Assembly (NCBI GenBank): GCA_029215795.1
Contig: JARDYH010000002.1
Span: 278,822,310 to 278,886,309, forward strand
DNA: 64,000 nt
Direction: 5' to 3'
DNA from: Anniella stebbinsi
Taxonomy: Eukaryota > Chordata > Lepidosauria > Squamata > Anniellidae
The translations under genes were made by a program, and so were the position numbers. The notes beneath the pieces were generated by a model. It did not search any database and was not told the DNA's origin. It worked only from the letters and a program-made list of their open reading frames with translations. Shown here piece by piece: positions 22,214 through 33,780 of this stretch (positions within the stretch are counted from its first letter, which is position 1; each line of letters opens with the position of its first letter).

Positions 22214-22711
22214 GGCCGCGTTCGGACGACGTATTAGGCAACGGAGTGGGGAATAGCACACTAACTGTTTGTTATTTTCCTGGTGCTCACGACATGTTGC
22301 CCCTCCCCCCTCGCGCAGCTGAAAGTCCCGGCATCCTTCTGGGCTGCTTGAGATCCTCCCTCCCTTCTCCCTCAGTCCTCCAGCCCCTATCCCATCATGC
22401 ATTGCAAGTTCTACTGGCTTTACATGAACGGCCAGGTTGCTTTCGGCTGTTCTTGCCAGAGAACTCTAAGATCTGCCAGAATGGTGCACTTGACGAGGGG
22501 GATTCAACAACTGGGTCCGTCACACGACATTTTAACGAACAGGTGTCGAGATAAGCAATGGAGCAACCCGTTGTTTTTCTCTGTTGTTTAAATCAACAAA
22601 ATAATGTACTGTGAATTGTGTGTCTGTTGTGTCCCCCCCCCCCAACACAATAATCAATACAACCGATGGTTGCCTCTCCCCCCTCCCCCTCCATTGATTA
22701 TTGTGCAGGCC
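22214..22711. mobile_element. Family G-like element, decayed (about 500 bp)
   Basis: Starts GGCCGCGTTCGGACGACG and ends TTGATTATTGTGCAGGCC. Internal ATAATCAATACAACC and a poly-C run resemble the 33553-33780 copy. Boundaries are approximate. Confidence 0.4.
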
Positions 22712-22929
22712 AGTAAGTGTTATATCACCTCTGGTAGTGAGAGAGCGAAACCATAGCCAGCACCTCTGGTTCTGTGGCAGTATATTACTAGTGGTAACCT
22801 TATTCCTATGTTGGGAGAATTATACCTCCCCTAATTTATTCCTCTGGAAGCATATTCATGATGAGTTTAGAAAATTGGTAGCTGTCATTCCCTTAATGCA
22901 AGTGATTAGTATCAAAATGCTTATCTAAC

Positions 22930-23032
22930 AGGGTAATCACAAGCATGTTTACATATAAATAAGTCCCATTGAATTCAATATGGCTTGCTCCTATGTAAGT
23001 GTGCATAGAGCTGCATTGTAATTCTGCCTTGT
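22930..23032. repeat. Family D short palindromic MITE
   Basis: ATAAGTCCCATTGAATTCAA flanked by arms with CATGTTTACATATAAA and GTGTGCATAGAGCTGCA. Confidence 0.6.
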
Positions 23033-23060
23033 CAAATTCTGTTACCTTAGGTAAGGAACT

Positions 23061-23165
23061 AGTGGCTCTCCAGAAGTTTTGGACTACATCTCCTATAATC
23101 CCATGCCAGCATGGCCAATAGTCAGGGATAATGGGAGTTGTAGTCAAAAACATTTGTAGGACCAA
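23061..23165. mobile_element. Family C foldback MITE
   Basis: CTCTCCAGAAGTTTTGGACT then ATGGGAGTTGTAGTCAAAAA; imperfect inverted arms about a centre near 23112. Confidence 0.65.
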
Positions 23166-23380
23166 AGGTTCCTTCCTCCCTATGTTACACAAAATATGGA
23201 ATTACTAAATTCTTAGAAAAACAACTTAATATTGGCTACAACTATCAGTCACTTAGTTGCACATTTAACAACTCTTTTGGGTGACCTATGTGCTTAAGCA
23301 ATGTAGCATTTGAGATGGAAACTCCTGCAATACCACATTGGTACAGGTTGAGCTGCCATCTTACAGAGTACACTGTTTGC

Positions 23381-23532
23381 TAGGATGGCCAGGTGAAAAA
23401 GGAGACAGGGCTCCTGCACCTTTAATAGCTCTGTAAGAGAGGAAATTTCAGCTCAGCAATTGCAGAAATCCCCCTTTTTATACAACTATTAAAGTTTGAG
23501 GGTGCTGTCCTCTTTTTCTTCATCTGGACCAG
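23381..23532. mobile_element. Family B MITE, short form
   Basis: TAGGATGGCC, then GGAGACAGGGCTCCTGCACC and, on the right, GGTGCTGTCCTCTTTTTC and ATCTGGACCA. Same layout as 58461-58609. Confidence 0.6.
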
Positions 23533-23889
23533 TTTACTTAAGTAGGCTATGCGTATCAGCTGTTACATACTGAAATCAATGGTTGGTTTATTACACATTA
23601 TCCCTTTTGCCCCCACAGCTTCTTCCTATACTCATTTTCCCAGCCACTCTAACCCCAGTTAAGGTTCCCAACCAGACATGAGGTTAGAACAGCTGGGAGA
23701 GAGGAATGCAGGACAAAAGGAGCAGGTATGGGGAGAGGTGAGCAGCTCTCTTCTAACCCTCCTTTCTCCTCTCCAAACCACCCTTTGTCAGATGTTTAGT
23801 ATGGACTTTATGGAAGAAATAGATGCTTCATGTCACATCTCAGAAAACTGATCTCTACAGAAAGAAAAGGCTTGAAACAAAATGAGAGG

Positions 23890-24235
23890 CAATCAAAGGA
23901 AGAGCCCTGCTAGGTCAGATCATGGGTCCATCAAACATCCTGTTTCTCACAATGGCCAGCCAGATGCCTCCAGGAAGCCCACAAGAAGATGCCACCAGGA
24001 AGCCCTTTCCTGCCATTTCTTCCCAAAACTGGTATTCTGCCTCTGTAACTGAAGATCCCATACAGTCATTCTAGCTAATAATATTTGATATCTCCTCTGG
24101 AATTTTGTCCAATCCCCTTTTTCTTGTGACAATGACTTCCGTTTGTTACACATTGCGTGAAGTACTTCTTTGTCTGGAATCTACTCCAATCAATTTCATG
24201 GAGTGACCACGAGTTCTAGTACTGTGGGAGGGAGA
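23890..24235 (-). mobile_element. CR1-type LINE 3' fragment
   Basis: On the minus strand, decayed CR1 end (…RTRGHSMKLIGVDS) then a 3' UTR ending in a complement of GGTCAGATCATGGGTCCATC. It is 5'-truncated and frame-broken. Confidence 0.6.
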
Positions 24236-24245
24236 GAAACACTTC

Positions 24246-24309
24246 CCTGACCTGGTGCCCTCCAGATATGGTGTACTACAACTCCCATCATTTCTCGCTA
24301 GCAAGGCCA
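24246..24309. mobile_element. Family C foldback MITE, left half
   Basis: CCTGGTGCCCTCCAGATATG then ACTACAACTCCCATCATTTC; the right arm is missing. Confidence 0.55.
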
Positions 24310-24472
24310 TAACTGTGCAGAATAGGTTCTTTACATCTATTAAAGATGAATGGCACCCCCCCTTCTCTTTTGTATCTGACCGCCTTACTTCAGTGGGACT
24401 GCCATGGAAGAATGTATCTGTAAAAAGAAAATGACATTTGTGATTGAAGCAACACAAGTAGGGAAGGATTCC

Positions 24473-24475
<3 letters not shown>

Positions 24476-24515
<40 letters not shown>
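24476..24515. repeat. (GA)n microsatellite
   Basis: Forty bases of GA dinucleotide. Confidence 0.95.
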
Positions 24516-24518
<3 letters not shown>

Positions 24519-25270
24519 GGTGGATGGGAAGGATTCCATTCCTAATTCTCCCCCATCTTCTTTAGTTGCTGAGTTTGTTTTTTAAGTGTGGTTGAAGTTT
24601 CCTTGCAGCTGTGCCTTGCCAGCAGACTACTCATTGCTATGGCATGTCTGTCCTAGTCTGTGCAGCTAACACGCACTGCATATTTTCCCACTTCTCATCG
24701 AACTAAAACTTGCTTTGACTTGCAGAAACCTTATCCTACCTTCAGATCAGACCAGGCTTAATGTGCAGTTGCTGTAGCAAAGGCTTAAATTCCCTGGAAA
24801 AGTAATATGAACAACCCTACAACTGCATAACGTTTAGCATAATCGGGACAGAAGGCACAATCCACATGACTCACTGCATCGCTAGGTTTTCCCCTTATAA
24901 GGAAGAGGGGAGAGAGGGAAGACATCTGTTTTCTGTTATGTTAGCTTAGTCTTTGATGTCTCTAATTTTACTGAAGCTTTTTAAAAAAAACACCTTTTCT
25001 TTACAAAATGTTAAAAGTGTAATAATACTTGAAGAATATGGTCTTTTGCTGCTATATATTTTCATGTTAGAGGAAGTACGTTGCACCAAAGTCTGTATGA
25101 AGTGATTGTATTCCCTATGTGGGAGGAGAGATTTCACATTTTTTCCAGACATCAAATTGTTTGGTAACCTAGCAACTAAGGAGAAAAGTGGTAGACGGGT
25201 TTTTATTATTTAAGAAAGCCACCATTACTTCAGTGAGGAATACAGATTTGCAGCTAACACCTGCAGTTCT

Positions 25271-25361
25271 CATGATCCTATGCATGTTTACTCCAGTGTA
25301 AGTCCAACTGCATTTAATAGGACTTGTTGCCGGGTGCGTTTGCATAGGATTGCAGCCTTAG
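25271..25361. repeat. Family D short palindromic MITE
   Basis: GATCCTATGCATGTTTACTC on the left and GTTTGCATAGGATTGCAGCC on the right, near-perfect inverted ends. Confidence 0.7.
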
Positions 25362-25924
25362 ATTTGTACACAGATCCAACTGAAAATAATTTCCAGTTCT
25401 TTCTCCCATATGTATTTAATAAGAAACCCTGATCTGACATTTTATATCTTCTAGGAGGGTGTAGGGGGAAAGATCCATGCAGTGGGGGCAGAAAGCCCAC
25501 TGCTCCGCTCAACAGAATGAGGAATGGAGCAGGGCTGGCATACCACACTTTGAACAGCGATGCAGTGGACCCAGGGTTCACACCGGGACGTAGCAACGGC
25601 ACTTCTTTTTATTAGGGGGATGCTGCCATCATCTGCAACCCCCCCCACCAGAATTCCCTGTGCCCTCTGAGCTTAGCTGCAGTTCTCACAGTGGTTGTGG
25701 GGGGGAATTAATTTTCTCAACAACAATATATTGTTACCCGTTGCAATGCAAAGTATTTTGGGGTTGCTTGGTTTTGAACGGGCAATGAAGACCCGTGAGC
25801 TTTACGAAAGACCTGCTCCTGGTGGAGATGAAAAGTTGCAAGAACGGGTTTGTTGCTATGGATCCACCCAGCTGCTTGAATTTTTGGACTTTTCTTGCGG
25901 GGCACTGGGTATAAGGCTCTGTGG

Positions 25925-26234
25925 TGCCCCCCCAATTATGGAATGATCTCCCCGATGAGGCCCGCCTGGTGCCAACACTGTTATCTTTTTGGCACCAGGT
26001 GAAAACTTTTATTTTCTCCCTGGCATTTTAACAGCTTAAGTTGAGGTTTTTAACTGACTTTGTTGCCAGACTTAACAGTTTAAAATGTTTTAAATGTCAG
26101 CTGTTTTATGTTTTATGGTTTTAAATTTTGTATATTGTCTTTTTAGTGCTCAGTCTTTTAATTTTTGTAAACCGCCCAGAGAGCTTTGGCTATGGGGTGG
26201 TATATAAATATAATAAATAATAATAATAATAATA
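25925..26234 (+). mobile_element. L2/CR1-type LINE 3' tail
   Basis: CCAATTATGGAATGATCTCC (end of an ORF2-like frame), a T-rich 3' UTR, then AACCGCCCAGAGAGCTTTGG, CTATGGGGTGGTATATAAAT and an (AAT)n tail. Inserted in the family I repeat. Confidence 0.75.
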
Positions 26235-26235
26235 A

Positions 26236-26270
<35 letters not shown>
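26235..26270. repeat. (GAT)n microsatellite
   Basis: Twelve GAT units at the right junction of the LINE tail. Related repeats have GATGATGAG here, so the run may have grown from it. Confidence 0.9.
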
Positions 26271-26476
26271 GTACCTGCACTTCAGAATGTACCGCTACAC
26301 CACCAATTTTGAAGTGATATACTTCACTCTCTAAAGAGCTCTCTTCTATAAAACCCTAAGTCTAAAATTGCGTAACTGTACAACTGAGCCCATGCCCTCC
26401 TCAGCATTATTCACAGAGTCACTAGGCCCATGTGGCATTGATCTGAATACAGAACATGAGCCTAATGGGAGCTTGT

Positions 26477-26591
26477 TTTCCCCAACTTGGTGCTCTCCAG
26501 ATATTTTGGATGATAAGTCTCAGCAGTTGGATTCCAACTGCTGAGAGTTGGAATCCAAAACGTTTGGAGGGCGTCAGGTCTGGGCAGGCTG
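26477..26591. mobile_element. Family C foldback MITE
   Basis: CCCCAACTTGGTGCTCTCCA left arm; right arm AAACGTTTGGAGGGCG. A shorter perfect hairpin (CAGTTGGATTCCAACTG) lies in the centre. Confidence 0.65.
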
Positions 26592-26675
26592 GTTTAAATT
26601 CACCCTGTTTGAAATGGACAAAATCTTCTGGGAATGGAAATCTCATAAAATGGACGTTGCTAATGCCACTTATAG

Positions 26676-27030
26676 CTAGGGATGGCCGTCATGGGGAAAT
26701 CTGGCCCTTTCTCGCCTTGCTGGATTTCCCCGGAGCCCTGGCTTTGCTTGCATTTGTGAGCCTAGCTGTGGGCTTTTCCCCGAAATCTGGGAATTCCTCT
26801 CAGTTCCCCCCCACCCCTTTAAATCAACATTTATGCAAATTGTGGCTGCAATTTGTGTAATCTGCACAAATTTGGGGCTTAATTTGTGCAAATTGTTGCT
26901 AGAACAAGCTTAATTTGTGCAAATTACACCCACACTTTGCCCAAATTAAGCATATTATGGCTGTAATGTGTGCAAATTAAGCAAATTACGTCCATAAATT
27001 GCACAAACATTGATTTAAGAAAAAATGAAA
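26676..27030. repeat. CTAGGGATGG-end repeat with AATTTGTGCAAATT array
   Basis: Starts GCTAGGGATGGCCGTCATGG. From 26825 to 27010 words such as GCAAATT, AATTTGTGCAAATT and TGCACAAATT recur on both strands at irregular spacing. A repeat ending CCCATCCCTAG at about 29366 may share the end sequence. Confidence 0.45.
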
Positions 27031-27402
27031 ACATGGCAAACGTCGCACTCTAGACGGATTCCTCCAACATATCTATAGCCAGAGTTTTGTACTGAGGGTT
27101 TTTAATCCTGCTCTCCTTACTTGTTTTGGCATGATGATTCTATTATTTGTTTATTTGTTTATTATTTAAAAGCACTTAAAGTTGCCTTTCAGAGTGTGCT
27201 GCCCTCCCAAGGTGGCTTACAAGATTACTTGAAAATACAATTACAGTTTAAAGACATACCTATGGAGCAGCAGCTAAATAGTTTTTAAACAGCAAATGCA
27301 GACCATAATAAATAACTGGAAGCCAGACTGCAGTGGAACTAAATAATCAATGTCGTCCAATGCTGCCTGGAGAAACTCACTCATTTTTTGCTCATATACG
27401 GT

Positions 27403-27575
27403 AATAATAATAATAATAATATATTTATTTATTACCCGCCTCTCCCTCCGGATCGAGGCGGGGAACAACATCATCACAAAACACACAAAACTGATTAAAA
27501 ATCAGTTAAAAATATATAAAACCAGTACATCATTAAAATACCAATAAAACACCAATAAAACACTTAAAATTCATC
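27403..27575 (-). mobile_element. L2-type LINE 3' tail inserted in older L2
   Basis: (AAT)n, then TTTATTACCCGCCTCTCCCT, GGATCGAGGCGGGGAACAAC and ACTGATTAAAA blocks, the same 3' end as the elements at 20404 and 33945. Confidence 0.7.
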
Positions 27576-27944
27576 TGAGTAGCCTTGAAACAGGGCAATA
27601 ATTTTCCATTGCCAAGAGATCTAGACATGGCTTCCGCAACAGTGGCTTCATGACTATTCCCTCATTCAGGACCGCCAGAACTACTGTGTCCATCAATGAG
27701 GCATTGACCACGTCTGATAATCCATATTTTAAGCCCATTTCTGGCAGAAGGCAAGGATCTAGAAAGCAAGTGGTAAGCCTCAGTCCTCCTAGCAGTTTGC
27801 CAACATCCTCAAGCCACACAGGCTGAAAAGTATCTAGAAAAACTGGGCCAAACGGTGCTATGGGTACATCCATCTCTGTTTGTATCAAAACCGTGGTGTC
27901 CAAGTCAGAGCAGATATGAACATTTTATTGGCAAAATCCTATGT

Positions 27945-28012
27945 AAACCGCCCAGAGAGCTTCGGCTATGGGGCGGTATACAAATGTAATAAATAAATAA
28001 ATAAATAAATAA
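27945..28012 (+). mobile_element. LINE 3' tail inserted in older L2
   Basis: GTAAACCGCCCAGAGAGCTT, CGGCTATGGGGCGGTATACA and an (AAAT)n tail. Confidence 0.7.
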
Positions 28013-28677
28013 TGCAAACTGATTACAACGGGTCTTTGAAAGTTCCACAATCTGCTGTCCCATTGTGCATGTACCAAGTAACCCCCTGACCATCCAAAAG
28101 AGCTCCATTGGCTGATACTGTCCAGATGCAATGGTGGTGGAAATAAGCTTCCCTCCGCCCCCAACCATCACAGCCACAGCATAGGTCAATATTTGCTTTG
28201 CGTCTTCTGCCACCTGCATTCTAGCTTTTGACCTTGCCGTTTCATTACTTGTGGCTCCTCAGAATGCCAAGAAACCAATGTGACTCTATGGTTTGGCTGA
28301 GGACATTTTATTATACTCCACAGGTTTACAAGAACGAAACTATTATGCTAGATGCTGTTTTAAACCAGCAACCCAGCCTGGAATATGATAGATAAATCAA
28401 TCCTGGCTATGCATACACATAATCTAGAGCATGCAGCCGCAGGGCAAAGGGGACGCAAACTGATTAGCAGGAAGGAAAATGGGTTAGAAGTTACTGGCGC
28501 AATGATTGCCTAAGCTTGATTAGTAGCAAGAAAAATAAGTGGCAGGGAAGTGTGAGGCCCAACACATTGCAAGCAGAGTAAAACAAGGCTATAAAAAGTA
28601 TATCTTAGGGAAGGGCTTATTCTTTTCTGTGATGTACGGAGAATAGGCTGTGTTAATTAGAGAAAATAACAACATAT

Positions 28678-28722
28678 ATTTACTAATATATTTATTTCTT
28701 AACTGCCTCTCCCTCTGGATCG
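28678..28722 (-). mobile_element. L2 3' tail fragment
   Basis: ATATTTATTTCTTAACTGCC then TCTCCCTCTGGATCG matches the L2 3' end only. Confidence 0.5.
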
Positions 28723-28807
28723 AAAAGCCTTAAATCTTAAAAGCAGTTTTCCTTGAAGACAGTTTCTGAAACAAATGGACATACTCAACTCTGAAATGCA
28801 GCTGACA

Positions 28808-28899
28808 AGTGCAATCCTATACATTTCTACTTAGAAATAAGGCCCATTGAGTTCAATGGGGCATGCTCCTAAGTAAATTGGTATAGGATTGCAGCTTTA
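28808..28899. repeat. Family D short palindromic MITE
   Basis: Left AGTGCAATCCTATACATTTC; right TTGGTATAGGATTGCAGCTT; centre CCCATTGAGTTCAATGGGGC, itself a hairpin. One of the cleanest copies. Confidence 0.75.
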
Positions 28900-29041
28900 A
28901 AAGAATTTCCTTGAGATAGTTGCTGCTTTTGGAGCCCTAAAAGTGTATGGTGGGGGAGAAAGGGGAGGCAATACCTAAAGTAGCTTGGAACCAGGGAAGG
29001 ATGACTCTATCAATTATTCCAGTGTTATGTACATTTCCACA

Positions 29042-29366
29042 CAAGTTTGCAGGTTTTTTTTTAAATCAACTAAAAATGTATGCACTTTTTAAAGTGCATT
29101 TCTCCTAACTGAATTAATGACTGAAAAATACGGGCATTTTGTATTCATTTTTGCTTAATATATACATTTTTTTGCAAATAGTTCCCCCTAATATAACGCC
29201 ATTTTGTCCATTATTTTCACTAATAAACACATTTTTGTTCCCATTTCCCCCCAATACTTGTGTTTTTGTATGCATTTTTGACTGGAAAACTGCATTGCAA
29301 AATTTGGAAAAGGGCAAGGATAATTGCATTTCAATTCGAACTGAATTCATTTCTCTCCCATCCCTA
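29042..29366. repeat. AT-rich repeat with recurring GCATTTTT words, ends CCCATCCCTAG
   Basis: Short words such as GCATTTTT, GTATNCATTTTT and ACATTTTTT recur at 10-35 base spacing between 29080 and 29290. The right end CCCATCCCTAG mirrors the start of 26676. Left boundary uncertain. Confidence 0.4.
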
Positions 29367-29904
29367 GCTAGGTCTTCATTCTAGGACCTCATTTTTCAGT
29401 ATTTTTTCCCCTTTGCTTGAAGTGGATTCTTACAAGCACAGCCTTTTACAAGCATAATGAAGTAGCTGTAACTATATTGTGAAATGGAATAAGCGATTGG
29501 GTTTCAGTTCTACAATGGAAAGCCAATAGATAAACCTACGGAAATGCATAATGTGAAATGAGTCAGTTAATCCAGCCAAACCCAAAATATTCCTCTTCCT
29601 TGTGTACAGTGAGTGGTGTGATAAGCGATGACAGGAATTTGCATGTGCTAAAGTTTCAAACAATTGTCTCCAAAAATGGAAACAGCAGTTCCTGCTCTGA
29701 AAAGGAGGAAGTGAAATAAGATGTACAAGTTTCTTGAGTATAGAGAAATAGATGGACTCGGTTCTGTGACTAGGAGGACAATTTAGAAGGAAGTACTTCT
29801 ACCTTCTGGGCTTGTTCAGAAGGCAACTGTCCTGAGGAAATCCTCATTCTCACCTACACCCTGGTTTGTTAGTAGGCCCACACCACATTTACCACTGACA
29901 CTAG

Positions 29905-30176
29905 TAGGGTGCCCATATGAAAAGGAGGACAGGGCTCTTGTATCTTTATTGAAAGGGGAATTTCTGCAGGTGTCATTTGTATGCATGCAGCACCTGGTGA
30001 AATTCCCTCTTCATCACAACAGTCAAAGCTACAGGAGCTATACTAGAGCGGCAAGATACAAACGAGGGCAGGGCTCCTGCAGCTTGAACTGTTGTGATGA
30101 AGAGGGGATTTCACAAGGTGCTGCATGCATACAAATGATACAGGAGCTCTGACCTCCTTTCCATATGGTCACCCTA
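29905..30176. mobile_element. Family B (hAT-like) MITE, palindromic, 272 bp
   Basis: TAGGGTGCCCATATG at the left and CATATGGTCACCCTA at the right. The halves mirror each other: GCATGCAGCACCTGGTGAAA against TTTCACAAGGTGCTGCATGC. No matching 8-bp duplication is visible, so the site has decayed or the ends were changed. Confidence 0.75.
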
Positions 30177-31007
30177 GACCAGGGATGGGTAAGAATTCTG
30201 CTCGGTTACTTGTTCGATAAGAACTGAAACTGGCAGATATATCCAACCAGGCTCAGGGCTTGAGTGCTGAGCTTTTAAAAATGAGGAGTTGAATCCCTGT
30301 GTGTTAACAGTTTTTGGTGCCAAATTAGGGTTGCCACCTCTCCCCCCACCCCCCAGACAGGCTCCTTGATTTTAACAGCTATATGGCAGGCAGGTGCAAC
30401 AGGTGCACATGGATGATAATTTCATGTTGGTTTGTGTTTTTACTATTTACCAAAATTCACAAATTTCTTCATGCAAAGAATGGAAAGAACTTGAGATTTA
30501 AAAAAAAAAAAAAATGCAAGAAAAAGTGAAACTGGCATATTTCCCCTTGCGCCTCAAGTGAATGTTATGGAGGACGTTGGCTTCTTTTTTCTTGTATAAT
30601 TGATATAAATACTAGCTGGATTTGGAGCACTTGAAATGATCTCTCCCTGCCCTCATTAAAAGCGATTGCATCCGTTCTACATCTGTGAATGTGAATGTGA
30701 GCATGCTCCTGGAAGGCAAGGCTCAAAACTAACAATGGAGTTGTCTCATCTGGTTGACAGTTTCAAGAACCACACCCTTGTACCTTATGACAGCTGTGTC
30801 AGACGATTCCTAATGAGAATGGTTTTGAAATGTTCCAACTTGTGATTCCATTTCCTCAGAGGACGAGGGCTTCTCTAACCAAATTGCAGTTATGAAATTA
30901 GTTGAATGCTGCCTCCTTTTTCAGCAATACTTAAATTCTAGGATAATGTAAGCCACGCCTATAAAAAGTACCTTCTTATTTCATGGGTATTAGGGGTTTC
31001 TTAGAAC

Positions 31008-31083
31008 AGCTTTCCCTCAACCTGGTACTCTCCAGATGTTTAGGATTGCAATTCCCATCACTCTCAGCTAGCATGGCCAATGA
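31008..31083. mobile_element. Family C foldback MITE, left half
   Basis: TTTCCCTCAACCTGGTACTC then CTCCAGATGTTTAGGATT and CAATTCCCATCA; the right arm is absent. Confidence 0.55.
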
Positions 31084-31370
31084 TGTAAAACTGCTACTTT
31101 GAGCTTTACATTTCATGCATCTGATGAAGTTGACTGTGGCTACAAAAGCTTATGCCAGAATACATATGTTTGTCTTTAAGGTGCAACAAATCTCTGTTGT
31201 TTTTTCTGCCAAAGATGGCTACCTTTGTGGAAATTGTGCCAATATACATGATGGGCCTTGCAGAGGACAAAAGGACAGTTCTTGGTGCTGAGGAGCTTGC
31301 AATCGATAATTGAAATAGAGAGACAATACAGAATTGGAAGGGAATTGCAGTAAACAAGGAATGTTGGGTG

Positions 31371-31689
31371 TCATCACACAGGGGGAAAATCGTGTTTGCT
31401 TACCATCACTTCTCTGCCCGTGCATTTGTCCCTCATTACCTCCTCTTTTGAAAGAGGAAGTAAACAACCTGCACGTGACCCATTCAGTGGGCTGTTCTAA
31501 TCATGCTGCTTCTCCTGCACACAGCAGGAGATAGTGGCAACTTCCATCTTTAAAAATAAGTCGGACTTACTGGGGTGTTTTTTGTGGCGTGAAGAAGGCT
31601 AGAAGGAGCGGGAGGCGTGCGAGAGGCAGACAACATCGTGAGAGGGACCCACAAAAATCTATGTATGCCCAGTAATGAGGGTGTAATAA
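31371..31689. mobile_element. Family F MITE (TCATCACAC ends)
   Basis: TCATCACACAGGGGGAAAAT at the left, GGGTGTAATAA at the right; shares TTTGTCCCTCATTACCTCCT, GAAAGAGGAAGTAAACAA and CACACAGCAGGAGAT with 60893-61202. Confidence 0.6.
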
Positions 31690-31893
31690 AATGTTCGTCT
31701 GATGGAGGTCAATACGTGTTACTTGCAACACAACACGTCAGGTTGTATGCATGTTTAACCATGATTTTTAACAATCAACTTGATTTTTTCCCCAAGGGCA
31801 TTGGACACAAACTGGCAACTGATCAAAGGAAAGGTCTGCTCTTTATTTAGTGCTTTAAGCATACACTTGGCTAACTTCCCCCTTGCCTTTCAG

Positions 31894-32002
31894 GTTAATT
31901 GGCTCAGCTTCAGTAGCACTCAAGGAACTGGTAGGCACCCAAAGTAGATCGCTTCCATACAAGCTTGTTCCCCTGCTAAATGAAAAAGGACTGGACACTG
32001 GA
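31894..32002 (+). CDS. MYOF: MYOF coding exon 4 (end of C2A)
   Basis: Encodes residues 79-115, including LIGSASVALKELVG, SRSLPYKL and LLNEKGLDTG, the last strands of C2A. Acceptor CTTTCAG ends at 31893 and donor GTGAGT starts at 32003. The exon enters at phase 2 and leaves at phase 0. It follows the longest intron in the window (15.9 kb). Confidence 0.95.
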
Positions 32003-33097
32003 GTGAGTAACTTCCTCATTTTTATTGTTTTACTGGATAAAATATTCAAACAACATAGGAAACATTTGACCAATGTATCTGCATAGGAAAGCTGCCAAGA
32101 TTGGTAAAAATGTTACAGAGAGAGAGAGTACATGTAGATCTCCATCACACCAGCGATTTAGTGCACTCTCGCCATGCCTGGTGTGTGGATTTGCAGCATG
32201 GTACTCGCATGACGCCATGCCTGTCCTGCTGACACCCCACCTCTTCCCCAGCCTTTTCTGTTTTTTCCTAGAATACTAAAAGTCTGGATTATTTTCCCTA
32301 AGTGCATTTAATGTGTCCTAAGCCTCCATGTAGTTTTAAAGGAACTGAGGGCTTGAATGATTTGCATCAGGTTCTGGCAGGGAAAAGCAATCTCTCCCAG
32401 CAGCCAGCTCCAAGCATCAATATAAAACCCAAACCCAGCATCCCAGGCTCCAAAGCCTTTTTTAAAATCATACAATGCCTGAATCTCTGCAGAGACAGGA
32501 TTGTACTTCCTCGAAGCCCCCAAAGAGCCAGACTAAAGGGTTGTTCCATTTTTGCCCGGCAGAAAGGTGGTCTGGTTGAAGTAGTCATCTGCCAGGACCT
32601 GACTGGAGGGAGAAAGAGAAGGGGAGGGGTAGAGTGGAGTGGAGTGGAAAAGCTAACGAGTGAAGGAGCAAAGGAGCGAAACAGCAGCTATTCAGGTGAA
32701 AGGAATCATAAGGGATCATGAGGAGACAAACCAGGGGGGGAAATTAGGTGCAATGGAGGTCATAAAAGCAGGGAGCTAGAGGAGTAACCAAGTGCCTTTC
32801 CACATAGTATTTTGCATAGTCAATACACTTTATTTCTTATGCATTATACACTTTTATTTCTTATCTATGTTGTACAGTTCACATGCCTTCCTTTGACGTT
32901 GCACCTTTGTTGGAAGCACATGACAGCAATTTTGGGTTGGTGGGCACTAACAGTCATCCAATAGAATCAGGGGTTCCCAATATTTTTGTGCAAAAGATGT
33001 GTCTGCCCAGAGGCATTAGTTATTCCATATAATATTATTAATGAACTTTGTTCCCCAAGTCTGGATCATTTCATAGGCTCCCTGCTATGCAACTCTA

Positions 33098-33467
33098 GGG
33101 GGCTGTCTTCATGGCGCTGAGTTGGCAGCGCCTCACTCTTCAGCCCTGGGTTTTCTCTCTCCCAAGGTGGCGTCAGATAGTCCAGATGCCGAGGAGGGAG
33201 TATGGGGCTTCTGGGCGACTATCTGGGTCCTGGAGTCGCCCCTGCCCTTTTCCTAGTGGAAGGCGACCAATCACTAGTGGCCTTCCACCAGCCTCCTCCC
33301 CGGGTTGGTCCCAGATTGGTGGCAGAGTGACATTACACAGCAGAAGTGCCAACTTTTTCAAAGCGCAGCATCGTGGGGAAAGCCCACGGTGGCTGCGAAC
33401 CTGCACCTTCGTGACAGGGCACAGATCCACAACCACTGCGGGGTTTTCCTTACATGTAGACAGCCCC
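33098..33467. mobile_element. Family E MITE (GGGGCTGTCT ends)
   Basis: GGGGGCTGTCTTCATGGCGC at the left, TTACATGTAGACAGCCCC at the right. About 80% related by eye to 47411-47809 across blocks such as GGGCGACTATCTGGGTCCTGG. Confidence 0.65.
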
Positions 33468-33552
33468 TAAGACAGGAGTACTCATCCAGCATTATTACTA
33501 TTTTTAAGTGGCAAAGAACTACAGTGCCCCTCTCCAGTCTTCTCTACTCATT

Positions 33553-33780
33553 GTCTGCATTCAGACAACGCAATAATCAACTGGGGGGGGGGGGGAACAA
33601 TCATCAGTTGTATTGACTATCATGTCATCCGAATGCTGCCATAGTCACCTCAGCACTGATCCTAATACACACCACGGTTGATTATTTATTGCCATGTTGT
33701 ATGGGGAGTACCCCATAGATGAACAACTGTAAAGTTGATTATTACCCCACCATTGACTATCGTATTGTCTGAATGCAGCC
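33553..33780. mobile_element. Family G MITE (GCATTCAGACAA ends)
   Basis: GCATTCAGACAACGCAATAA at the left and TATCGTATTGTCTGAATGC at the right form inverted ends. A poly-G run lies at 33582-33595. Confidence 0.65.

Larger units (their letters stand above)
25575..26312 (+). mobile_element. Family I repeat split by a LINE tail
   Basis: Shares with 36068 and 44097 the blocks CTTCTTTTTATTAGGGGGAT, TGAGCTTAGCTGCAGT, CTGCTCCTGGTGGAGATGAA and a terminal TACCGCTACACCACC. Bases about 25925-26234 are an inserted LINE tail, and a (GAT)n run follows it. Confidence 0.6.
27310..28225 (-). mobile_element. Older L2-type LINE body, broken by two LINE tails
   Basis: On the minus strand three pieces follow the L2 order: TIASGQYQPMELFWMVRG (about 28150-28070), then VGKLLGGLRLTTCFLDPCLL ... 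ENYCPVSRLL (27820-27580), then ALDDIDYLVPLQSGFQ (27385-27320). The pieces are separated by LINE tails at 27945-28012 and 27403-27575. Stops and frame shifts show it is dead. Confidence 0.65.
15999..31893 (+). other. MYOF: MYOF intron 3 (15.9 kb)
   Basis: The longest intron in the window and almost a museum of transposons: nested hAT-like element, L2 reverse-transcriptase fragment, older L2 with two insertions, CR1 fragment, and families B-G and I. Stretches near 17310-18320, 19480-20400, 24520-25270 and 30200-31000 show nothing recognisable. No exon-like sequence was found between exons 3 and 4, and none is expected. Confidence 0.85.

Noticed and set aside
32302..32721. 139-residue frame in intron 4
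   Set aside because: No recognisable domain, no splice context and low-complexity purine-rich end; likely chance.
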